64,000 bases of DNA. It comes from Anaeromyces robustus. Taxonomy: Eukaryota > Neocallimastigomycota > Neocallimastigomycetes > Neocallimastigales > Neocallimastigaceae. This document shows positions 54,006 through 64,000 of the stretch, in pieces. A model generated the notes under the pieces. That model ran no database searches. It was given only the letters and a program-made list of their open reading frames with translations, and was not told the origin of the DNA. The translations under genes and the position numbers were made by a program. Each line of letters begins with the position of its first letter. Position 1 is the first letter of the stretch. The DNA lies in NCBI GenBank assembly GCA_002104895.1, contig MCFG01000083.1:1-64000 (forward strand). The letters run 5' to 3'.

Positions 54006-55799
54006 TAATAATTATAATTATAAAAAATAATGAATAGAGTATTATGATGTTGTTGATGATAATAATAATAAAATAAATTTAAAACAAATTTCTTTTTTCA
54101 AATATTATTGATTGTTACTTTTAATTAATAAATATATTTTTTATAATATCAAACCAAAAACTTTAAAATAAAAAAAAAAATTGAATAATTATTAAAAAAA
54201 GCTTTTAAATAATGTATAAATGAAACGTTTCTTTAAAAATTAATAAACAAATAAAACTAATTTTTACTATTTCATAATTCATTTTTATTATTTTAGTTTT
54301 TTATTAAACGGCATTTTAATAATAAATATCAATATCAATATAAAAAAGATAAGAAGTCTAAAAAATTTCACTAAAAATTTTACTTCCTTATTTTTAAATA
54401 TTTTTTTTATATTTAATTACTTATAATTTAACCAACACATTATAAAGATTTTTAATTTATTTTTAAAATTTTTTATTATTTATTATCGTCTTTATTTTTA
54501 TTTTTTTCGATTCACAAGAAATTCTTTAAATAATAAATTATTAACATACAATTTTAATATTTTTTTATTCAATGTTATAAATAATATTTTTCTTTTTCAT
54601 TGTTTTTTTTTTTTTTTATATTTAATATCAATTATTTAGTGATTTATTTATTTATTTATTTATAAAAAATATAAAATAATAAATATTTTATTATTTATCA
54701 CTTCAATATTATTATTATTTTATTCATTAACAATAAGAATAATAAAAATGAAATCATAAATAATAAAATATTTATTATTTTAATTATTGTAATATATAAT
54801 AAATATTTTATAATTATTTATTTGAAAAATAAATAATAAAAACACTTATTAAAATTTTATAAATTTAATTACTTAAATTTATAATAATTCAAATATAAAA
54901 TATATTATTTTATATTTAAATTATTAATTTTTTTTTTTAAAGAGAATAAAAAAATGCTCGTTCCCAACCTTTTTTATTTTACCAAAAGAACATGTTATAA
55001 TAATAATAGAAATTACTTATGACAATCAACAAATTAATTGTTGATTTTAAACTAGTCAGTAATAAAGAAATTTTATTCTCCAAAAAATTTAGCTAATCTT
55101 AGAGTTTATAGAAGTAATCATAACTTAGCTTTTGGTAAAATCAACAGAACATGAATCAGTAAAATATTTTTATATAACGTAATCCCTTTAAAATCAATTT
55201 ATTAGTAGATGTATATAGAAGTAACTGATTTCATAGCTGTTGAATTAAATTTATTTATTTAATTTTTTTTTTTTTCTTAATCAAACTAATCACACCATAG
55301 TAACTATTAGATAAATCCAATGTCCAATATAATAAAGAGAAAGATTATCAAAAAGAAACCATAAGTAAAGTATTAGTAGACCAAAAAAAAATATCATTCA
55401 AATTAAAAATTATATAAATTTTATATTTACTTAAAATATAAAAATAAATATAACTTTTATTATCATTTTGAATGATAGAGATTAAATTTTATTTTTATCT
55501 TTTATTTTTAATCTGAAGAATAAAAATTTTATTGAAAAATTTTAGTCTTTAAATACTTTTTTTTTTCTTTATTATCATGGTAAATGATTTTAATTTTAAT
55601 ATTGTTTTATTATTATAAATGTGGTAAATGACTTTAATATTGATTTATTATATAATATGGTATATGATTTTGTTTTACACTGTGGTAAATGATTTTAATA
55701 TTTTTTAATACACAATAATCTTATCAATTATTTAATTTAAAATCGTATTTTTAAATATAAAATAATGGAATAATTTAAGATTATACATTAATATAATTG

Positions 55800-55860
<61 letters not shown>

Positions 55861-55984
55861 TTTATGTATTATTAATCTACAAAAAATAGCAAATACATGA
55901 ATATTTGTATTTGTTTATTTAAAATTAAACTTAATTATGTGTTTATGAAAAAAAATATTGATGATTGTACTATGATAATAATGT

Positions 55985-56175
55985 ATAAATAAAAAAAAAT
56001 ATTTAATTGAACATGGTGCTAATAAAGCTGATATTCGGATATTAATAGTGAAAGAATAATATTAATGATTAAGTATCATTATTCTTAACATGTGAAAATA
56101 GAAATGAAGTTATAGTCTAATTGATCATTGAGCAACTGTTAGTAAGAATTGTTTATCGAATGAGAAAGTTTTAAA
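55985..56175 (+). pseudogene. Ankyrin-repeat remnant, array unit 3
   Basis: KYLIEHGANKADIRILIVKE then a stop, and a second fragment related to ENRNEVIV. A substitution changes the ATTTTAGC of unit 1 to ATTCTTAAC. Confidence 0.6.
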
Positions 56176-57864
56176 TAATAATTATAATTATAAAAAATAA
56201 TGAATAGAGTATTATGATGATGTTGTTAATGATAATAATAATAAAATAAATTTAAAACAAATTTCATTTTTCAAATATTATTGATTGTTACTTTTAATCA
56301 ATAAATATATTTTTTATAATATCAAACCAAAAACTTTAAAATAAAAAAAAATTGAATAATTATTAAAAAAAAAACTATTAAATAATATATAAATGAAACG
56401 TTTTTTTAAAAATTAATAAACAAATAAAATATAAATGAAACGTTTCTTTTATATTTAATTAACTTATAATTTAACCAACACCAAAAAAAATTTAATTTAA
56501 AGATATTTTTTGAATTTATTTTTAATATTTTTTATTATTTATTAAAGTTTTTATTTTTATTTTTTTCGATTCACAAGAAAGTCTTTAAATAATAAATTAT
56601 TAACATACAATTTTAATATTTTTTTTATTCAATGTTATAAATAATATTCTTCTTTTTCATTGTTTTTTTTTTATTTAATATCAATTTATTTAGTGATTTA
56701 TTTATTTATAAAAAATATAAAATAATAAATATTTTATTATTTATCATTTCAATATTATTATTTTATTCATTAACAATAAGAATAATAAAAATGAAATCAT
56801 AAATAATAAAATATTTATTATTTTAATTATTGTAATATATAATAAATATTTTATAATTATTTATTTGAAAAATAAATAATAAAAACACTTATTAAAATTT
56901 TATAAATTTAATTACTTAAATTTATAAAATAAAAAAAATAAAAATAATTCAAATATAAAATATAATATTTCATATTTAAATTATTAATTTTTTTTAAAGA
57001 GAATAAAAAAATGCTCGTTCCCAACCTTTTTTTATTTTACCAAAAGAACATGTTATAATAATAGAATCATAATTACTTATGACAATCAACAAATTAATTG
57101 TTGATTTTAAACTAGTCAGTAATAAAGAAATTTTATTCTCCAAAAAATATAGCTAATCATAGAGTTTATAGAAGTAATCATAACTTAGCTTTCGGTAAAA
57201 TCAACAGAACATGAATCAGTAAAATATTTTTATATAACGTAATCCCTTTAAAATCAATTTATTAGTAGATGTATATAGAAGTAACTGATTTCATAGCTGT
57301 TGAATTATTTTTATTTCTTTTTTTTTTTTTTTTTTTTTTCTTAATCAAACTAATCACACCATAGTAACTATTAGATAAATCCAATGTCCAATATAATAAA
57401 GAGAAAGATTATCAAAAAGAAACCATAAGTAAAGTATTAGTAGACCAAAAAAAAATATCATTCAAATTAAAAATTATATAAATTTTATATTTACTTAAAA
57501 TATAAAAATAAATATAACTTTTATTATCATTTTGAATGATAGAGATTAAATTTTATTTTTATCTTTTATTTTTAATCTGAAGAATAAAAATTTTATTGAA
57601 AAATTTTAGTCTTTAAATACTTTTTTTTTTTTTATTAACATGGTAAATGAATTTAATTTTAATATCCATTTATTATTATAAATGTGGTAAATGACTTTAA
57701 TATTGATTTATTATATAATATGGTATATGATTTTGTTTTACATTGTGGTAAATGATTTTAATATTTTTTAATACACAATAATCTTATCAATTATTTAATT
57801 TAAAATCGTATTTTTAAATATAAAATAATGGAATAATTTAAGATTATACATTAATATAATTAAT

Positions 57865-57944
<80 letters not shown>

Positions 57945-58069
57945 TTTATGTATTATTAATCTACAAAAAATAACAAATACATGAATATTTGTATTTGTCT
58001 ATTTAAAAATAAACTTAATTATGTGTTATATGAAAAAAAATATTAATGAATGTATTATGATAATGTATA

Positions 58070-58255
58070 GATAAAAAAATATTTAACTGAACATGGTGCT
58101 AATAAAGCTGATATTCAGATATTAATAGTGAAAGAGTAATATTAATGATAAAATGTCATTATTTTAGCATGTGAAAATAGAAATGAAGTTATAGTCTAAT
58201 TGATCATTGAGCAACTGTTAGTAAGAATTGTTTATCGAATGAGAAAGTTTTAAAT
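58070..58255 (+). pseudogene. Ankyrin-repeat remnant, array unit 4
   Basis: YLTEHGANKADIQILIVKE, stop, ACENRNEVIV, stop, LIIEQLLVRIVYRMRK. Closest in this segment to units 1 and 5. Confidence 0.6.
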
Positions 58256-60055
58256 AATAATTATTATTATAAAAAATAATGAATAGAGTATTATGATGAT
58301 GTTGTTAATGATAATAATAATAAAATAAATTTAAAACAAATTTCATTTTTCAAATATTATTGATTGTTACTTTTAATTAATAAATATATTTTATATATAA
58401 TATCAAAACAAAAATTATAAAAAAAAATATTGAATAATTATTTAAAAAAATTTTTAAATAATATTTAAAAAAAAAATGTTTCTTTAAAAATTAATAAACA
58501 AATAAAACTAATTTTTACTATTTCATAATTCATTTTTATTATTTTATTTTTTTATTAAACGACATTTTAATAATAAATATCAATATCAATATAAAAAAGA
58601 TAAGAAGTCTAAAAAATTTTCGCTTAAAATTTTACTTCCTTATTTTTTAAATATTTCTTTTATTTTTAATTTACTTATAATTTAACCAACACATTATAAA
58701 GATTTTTAATTTATTTTTAAAATTTTTTATTATTTATTATCGTTTTTATTTTTATTGTTATTTTTATTTTCTTTTCGATTCACAAAAAAATCTTTAAATA
58801 ATAATTTACATATAATTTTAATATTTTTTTATTAATATTATGTTATGTTATGTATATTATGTTATAAATAATATACTATTATTTATATAATATTTTATCT
58901 TTTTCATTATTTTTTTATATTTAATATCAATTAATAATAAGTATTTTATCATTTATCATTTCAATATTATTATTTTATTCATTAACAATAAGAATAATAA
59001 AAATGAAATCATAAATAATAAAATATTTATTATTTTAATTATTGTAATATATAATAAATATTTTATAATTATTTATTTGAAAAATAAATAATAAAAACAC
59101 TTATTAAAATTTTATAAATTTAATTACTTAAATTTATAAAATAAAAAAAATAAAAATAATTCAAATATAAAATATAATATTTCATATTTAAATTATTAAT
59201 TTTTTTTAAAGAGAATAAAAAAATGCTCGTTCCCAACCTTTTTTTATTTTACCAAAAGAACATGTTATAATAATAGAATCATAATTACTTATGACAATCA
59301 ACAAATTAATTGTTGATTTTAAACTAGTCAGTAATAAAGAAATTTTATTCTCCAAAAAATATAGCTAATCATAGAGTTTATAGAAGTAATCATAACTTAG
59401 CTTTCGGTAAAATCAACAGAACATGAATCAGTAAAATATTTTTATATAACGTAATCCCTTTAAAATCAATTTATTAGTAGATGTATATAGAAGTAACTGA
59501 TTTCATAGCTGTTGAATTATTTTTATTTCTTTTTTTTTTTTTTTTTTTTTCTTAATCAAACTAATCACACCATAGTAACTATTAGATAAATCCAATGTCC
59601 AATATAATAAAGAGAAAGATTATCAAAAAGAAACCATAAGTAAAGCATTAGTAGACCAAAAAAAAATATCATTCAAATTAAAAATTATATAAATTTTATA
59701 TTTACTTGAAATATAAAATAAATATAACTTTTATTATCATTTTGAATGATAGAGATTAAATTTTATTTTTATCTTTTATTTTTAATCTGAAGAATAAAAA
59801 ATTTTATTGAAAAATTTTAATCTTTAAATACTTTTTTTTTTTTTTATTAACATGGTAAATGATTTTAATTTTAATATCCATTTATTATTATAAATGTGGT
59901 AAATGACTTTAATACCTTTATTATTATAAATGTGGTAAATGATTTTAATAATTTTTTAATACACAATAATATAAACAATTATTTAATTTTTAATTTAAAA
60001 TTTAATTTTAATTTAAAATATTGGAATAATATTTTAATTTACATATTATTAATTA

Positions 60056-60124
<69 letters not shown>

Positions 60125-60244
60125 TTTATGTATTATTAATCTACAAAAAATAGCAAATACATGAATATTTGTATTTGTTTATTTAAAAATAAACTTAATT
60201 ATGTGTTTAATGAAAAAAAAATATTAATGAATGTATTATGATAA

Positions 60245-60440
60245 TATATAGATAAAAAATAATATTTAACTGAACATGGTGCTAATAAAGCTGATATTCG
60301 GATATTAATAGTGAAAGAATAATATTAATGATAAAGCATCATTATTCTTAACATGAGAAAATAGAAATGAAGTTATAATTTAATTGACCATTGAGCAAAT
60401 GTTATTAAAGAATTGTTTATCGAATGAGTTTTAAGTAATA
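60245..60440 (+). pseudogene. Ankyrin-repeat remnant, array unit 5
   Basis: YLTEHGANKADIRILIVKE then a stop, and a further decayed ENRNEVII fragment. This is the last unit; similarity fades by about 60620. Confidence 0.6.
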
Positions 60441-60620
60441 ATTATAATTATAAAAAATATTGAATAGAGTATTATGATGATATTGTTGATGATAATAATA
60501 ATAAAATAGATTTAAACAAATTTCAATTTTCAAATATTATTGATTATGACTTTTAATTAATAAAAATATTTTATGGTATCAAATCAAAAATTATTAAAAA
60601 AAAATTGAATAATTGATTAT

Positions 60621-60928
60621 TTAATATTTATATAAACTCTATTTCAATACAGAAAAAAAAATTATATTATGAAAAATATATTGTTTTTTTTTTTTTTTTT
60701 TTTGTAAATAATAATAGATTTTTTATTTATTTATTATATATTAATTATTTTAATTTATAATACATAAAAATGTTAATAACGTTAATTAAAACATAAATCA
60801 TTTTTTCTTTGTAAATTAGATAAAATGATTTACTAAAACATGATAATTTTTTTTTTGTTTTGTTTGACGATGTATGTATTTTTTTACATAATTATTATAA
60901 CTAATATTATAGATTTAAAATTTTATAT

Positions 60929-60960
<32 letters not shown>

Positions 60961-60978
60961 TGAAAATTTTTAAATATT

Positions 60979-61057
<79 letters not shown>

Positions 61058-61168
61058 CTTATTCATTTATTTATTTATTTTTAAATTATAATTTTATTTA
61101 TTTATTTGAATTTTTTATTTTTTTTTTTAATTTTTTATTTTTATTATTTATTTTTTTTATTTATTTTC
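60621..61168. other. Intergenic, 3' flank of PFL
   Basis: Poly(T) tracts and a TTTA array (60978-61080). No gene was seen. Confidence 0.8.
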
Positions 61169-63622
61169 TTACATTTTTTCGTGGAAGGTACGAGCAATAA
61201 CTTCTTTTTGTTGTTGTGGAGTTAATTTAACAAAGTTAACAGCATAACCAGAAACACGAATAGTAAGATTTGGATAATTTTCTGGATGAGCCATAGCATC
61301 TTCTAAAGTTTCACGTTTAAGAACGTTAACATTAAGATGATGAGCTCCTTTAGTAAAGTAACCATCTAATAAACCACTAAGATTACCTTGACGTTCTTGT
61401 AAAGTTTTACCAATAGTATTTGGTACAATAGAGAAAGTATTAGAAATACCATCCATACATGAATCATAATTAACTTTAGCAACAGATGAAAGTGAAGCAA
61501 CAGCTCCTGAAAATTCACGTCCATGCATTGGATTACAACCTGGAGCAAATGGTTGACCAGCTTTACGACCATCTGGAGTAGAACCAGTTTTTTTACCATA
61601 AACTACATTTGAAGTAATAGTAAGAATAGAAAGAGTATGAGTAGCTCCACGATAAGTTGGAGTTTTTCTTAACTTATTAATAAGTTTATCAGTAACAGTT
61701 CTAGCAAAGAAATCAACACGATCATCATCATTACCGAATTTTGGGAAATCACCTTCAACCTTAAAATCAACAGTTAAACCAGTTTTTGGATCACGAATTG
61801 GTGTAACTTTAGCATATTTAATAGCAGAGAAGGAATCAGCAACAACTGAAAGACCTGCAACACCAAAAGCCATTAAACGACGAACATCAGTATCGTGAAG
61901 AGCCATTTGAAGGGATTCATAACAATATTGATCATGACAGAAATGAATAACATTCATAGTATTAACATAAAGTTTAGCAATCCAATCCATAGCTTTATCA
62001 TAAGTTTCCCACATCCAATCAAATGGAATTGGACCTTCTGGAACTGGACCAAAATCTGGACCAACTTGTTTACCAGTTCTTTCATCCTTACCATGATTAA
62101 GAACATAAAGCATAAGTTTAGCAAGATTACAACGAGCTCCAAAGAATTGCATATCTTTACCAATTCTCATAGCAGAAACACAACAAGCAATACCATAATC
62201 ATCACCAAATCTAGCAGACATAAGAGCATCAGATTCATATTGAATAGAAGAAGTATCAATAGAAACTTTAGTAGCAAAATCTTTGAAATTTTTTGGAAGA
62301 GCTTTATTCCAAAGAACAGTAATATTTGGTTCTGGAGCTGGACCTAAATTATAAAGAGTATTAAGAACACGGAAGGAAGTTTTAGTAACTAAAGTACGAC
62401 CATCACTTCCCATACCACCAATAGACATAGTAACCCAAGTTGGATCACCAGCAAATAAATCATTATATTCTGGTGTACGTAAATGACGAGCAAAACGTAA
62501 TTTTAAAATAAGATTATCAACAATTTCTTGAGCTTCAGCTTCAGTGATAACACCATTCTTTAAATCATTTTCAAAGAAACAATCAAGGAAGGCATCAACA
62601 CGACCTAAAGACATAGCAGCACCATCTTGTTCCTTAATAGAACCTAAATAACCGAAATAAACAAATTGTGTAGCTTCTCTAGCATTTTTAGCTGGTTTAG
62701 AAATATCAATACCATAAGATTTAGCCATTTCAGTAAGTTGTTTAAGAGCTTTAATTTGATCAGCAACTTCACCAATTAATTTCATAGTTGGTTCATCCAT
62801 TTGTTTTTTTTGTAATTCAACTCTATCTTTTTCCTTTTGAGCAATAAGACGATCAGTACCATAAAGGGCAACACGACGATAATCACCAATAATACGACCA
62901 CGACCATATCCATCAGGTAAACCAGTCATAATAGCATTAGAACGACCAGCTCTCATTTCTTTTGAATAAAGATCGAATACAGCAGTATTATGAGTTTTAC
63001 GGAAATCAGAGAAAATATGTTCAACTTCTTTATCCATTGGAACATTAACAGCTTTAAGAGCATTTTTTACCATATTAACACCACCAAATGGTTTAATAGC
63101 TCTTTTAAGTGGTACATCTGTTTGATAACCATAAATAACTTCATTATCTTTATCAAGATAACCTGGTTTATGAGAAATAATAGTAGATGGAGTATGAGGA
63201 TCAACATCATATAAACCACCATTATTACGTTCTTTAGCTAAATATTCTTCAGCTTTAGCAAAAAGTTTTTTAGTTTTTTCAGTTGGACCAGAAAGGAAAG
63301 AACCATCACCTTCATATGGAGTATAATGTTTCTTAATCCAACCTTCAACATCAATATCAGATTTAGCAGCAGCATCACCAGTAATAGATGGAGCTTGAGT
63401 AGCATAAGTTTTAGTTTGGATAGATGGGAAGGAAGAAGAAGACTTCTTAGTATTAGTAGTAGAAGTCATATTAAGACCAGTAGTAGTCATTGGAGTAGAA
63501 GTATGAAGAGCACGAGAAGGCTTATTAATTCTAACTCCAGCAATTTTAGTAGCAGTAACAGCATTAATTGAAACTGTCTTAGCAATAGCGTTATTAGCTT
63601 GAGTTAAAGTTAAACTTTCCAT
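61169..63622 (-). CDS. PFL: Pyruvate formate-lyase with hydrogenosomal-type presequence
   Basis: Intronless, 817 residues. Pyruvate formate-lyase cleaves pyruvate with CoA to acetyl-CoA and formate by a glycyl-radical mechanism; in anaerobic fungi it acts in the hydrogenosome and/or cytosol. The active-site pair is Cys480-Cys481 ([16 protein letters not shown]) and the radical Gly is 792 in [14 protein letters not shown], 25 residues from the end, as in the bacterial enzyme. The N-terminal ~85 residues precede the homologous start near [15 protein letters not shown]; residues 1-40 are Ser/Thr/Lys/Arg-rich without acidic residues after Glu2, and RALHTST resembles a mitochondrial-type cleavage site, so import is likely. 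It needs a PFL-activating enzyme, not in this window. Strong codon bias and higher GC than its neighbours suggest high expression. The gene is known to be of bacterial origin in this lineage. Confidence 0.97.
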   Translation of the reverse strand: MESLTLTQANNAIAKTVSINAVTATKIAGVRINKPSRALHTSTPMTTTGLNMTSTTNTKKSSSSFPSIQTKTYATQAPSITGDAAAKSDIDVEGWIKKHYTPYEGDGSFLSGPTEKTKKLFAKAEEYLAKERNNGGLYDVDPHTPSTIISHKPGYLDKDNEVIYGYQTDVPLKRAIKPFGGVNMVKNALKAVNVPMDKEVEHIFSDFRKTHNTAVFDLYSKEMRAGRSNAIMTGLPDGYGRGRIIGDYRRVALYGTDRLIAQKEKDRVELQKKQMDEPTMKLIGEVADQIKALKQLTEMAKSYGIDISKPAKNAREATQFVYFGYLGSIKEQDGAAMSLGRVDAFLDCFFENDLKNGVITEAEAQEIVDNLILKLRFARHLRTPEYNDLFAGDPTWVTMSIGGMGSDGRTLVTKTSFRVLNTLYNLGPAPEPNITVLWNKALPKNFKDFATKVSIDTSSIQYESDALMSARFGDDYGIACCVSAMRIGKDMQFFGARCNLAKLMLYVLNHGKDERTGKQVGPDFGPVPEGPIPFDWMWETYDKAMDWIAKLYVNTMNVIHFCHDQYCYESLQMALHDTDVRRLMAFGVAGLSVVADSFSAIKYAKVTPIRDPKTGLTVDFKVEGDFPKFGNDDDRVDFFARTVTDKLINKLRKTPTYRGATHTLSILTITSNVVYGKKTGSTPDGRKAGQPFAPGCNPMHGREFSGAVASLSSVAKVNYDSCMDGISNTFSIVPNTIGKTLQERQGNLSGLLDGYFTKGAHHLNVNVLKRETLEDAMAHPENYPNLTIRVSGYAVNFVKLTPQQQKEVIARTFHEKM

Positions 63623-64000
63623 TTTTTTTTTTTAGTTAATTAATTAATTAAATATTTTAATAAAATAAGTGTATTGGAATAAAAAAAATTATTTGTTTTA
63701 ATATAATTTAATAGATTATACAAGTCTTTTTTTTTTAATTTATATTATATATATAAAGAATATTAAATTCTTTTATTTCTTTTTTTTTTTTTTGTTAATA
63801 TATATATTAAAAAATTTATTATACAAATTAATTGATGATAAAATAAAAAAAAAAATAACGATTTTTCTAGGTTATTTATATACAAAAAAAAATTTTTTTT
63901 TTTCATTTATTTATTTATTTATTTGGTAACACAATATAATTATTTTTTATCATAATTATTTTAGGATAAATTTACTATAAAATTTTTTTAATTAATAAAT
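63623..64000. other. 5' flank of PFL
   Basis: Poly(A) directly before the ATG (sense strand), a TTAA tandem (63635-63652), poly(T) runs and a TTTA array at the far end. This is the presumed promoter; no further gene is seen. Confidence 0.75.

Larger units (their letters stand above)
49340..60620. repeat. Tandem array of five ~2.1-2.5-kb units
   Basis: A conserved anchor (GAGAATAAAAAAATGCTCG + TTCCCAACC) starts at 50204, 52750, 54942, 56999 and 59211, giving spacings of 2546, 2192, 2057 and 2212 bp. Sequence upstream of the first anchor (from about 49340) also matches the later units, so the array is about 11.3 kb. Each unit carries, in order, a TTTA/poly(T) section, the anchor block, a poly(T) tract, a TGGTAAATGATTTTAA minisatellite cluster, a variable AAT array, and a decayed ankyrin-like segment. 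Length differences come mostly from the AAT array and two small insertions in the unit 1-2 interval. Nothing here has an intact open frame. Confidence 0.95.

Noticed and set aside
61895-62347. 150-codon + frame opposite PFL
   Set aside because: Antisense shadow of a strongly biased coding sequence.

Overview
The window is nuclear DNA from a eukaryote with extremely A+T-rich intergenic sequence, short AT-rich GT-AG introns, Asn/Thr/Ser-rich proteins and pervasive TTTA, TTTTA and AAT microsatellites. A pyruvate formate-lyase with a hydrogenosome-like presequence, a single-CBM18 secreted protein, and a class C GPCR fused to a solute-binding domain together point to an anaerobic gut fungus (Neocallimastigomycota). 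The genus cannot be told from the sequence alone.

Layout: (1) 1-10.7 kb: three tandem copine genes on the + strand, the first cut by the window edge, with matching exon lengths. (2) 12.3-18.4 kb: a four-exon SEC16-like COPII scaffold gene (- strand). (3) 18.4-22.7 kb: gene-free, with a perfect 96-bp inverted repeat and a 178-bp direct duplication just upstream of (4) an intronless 14-TM MFS transporter (22.7-24.5 kb, +). (5) 24.5-32 kb: gene-free, three minisatellites. (6) 32-33.9 kb: four-exon Ser/Thr kinase with DFN in place of DFG (+). (7) 37-39.8 kb: five-exon receptor, solute-binding ectodomain plus 7TM (-), with an apparent 1-nt homopolymer frameshift. (8) 40.07-40.80 kb: a visibly GC-richer block ending in poly(A), retroposon-like. 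(9) 42.8-43.4 kb: secreted CBM18 protein (+). (10) 45.6-47.7 kb: membrane-anchored carboxylesterase-family protein (-). (11) 49.3-60.6 kb: five tandem units of about 2.1-2.5 kb carrying decayed ankyrin-repeat coding sequence. (12) 61.2-63.6 kb: pyruvate formate-lyase (-), open at its 5' flank to the window end.

The genes do not form one pathway: membrane and Ca2+ signalling (copines), secretion (SEC16), transport (MFS), sensing (receptor, kinase), cell-surface biology (CBM18 protein, esterase) and fermentation (PFL). Exon coordinates were assigned by eye from GT-AG sites, reading phase and comparison between paralogues. No tRNA, rRNA or CRISPR was recognised. The most unusual items are the ankyrin-remnant satellite array, two tiny poly(A)-tailed insertions with target-site duplications inside it, the poly(A)-ended GC-rich block, the inverted-repeat element, and the triplicated copines with TTTTA arrays in their introns.
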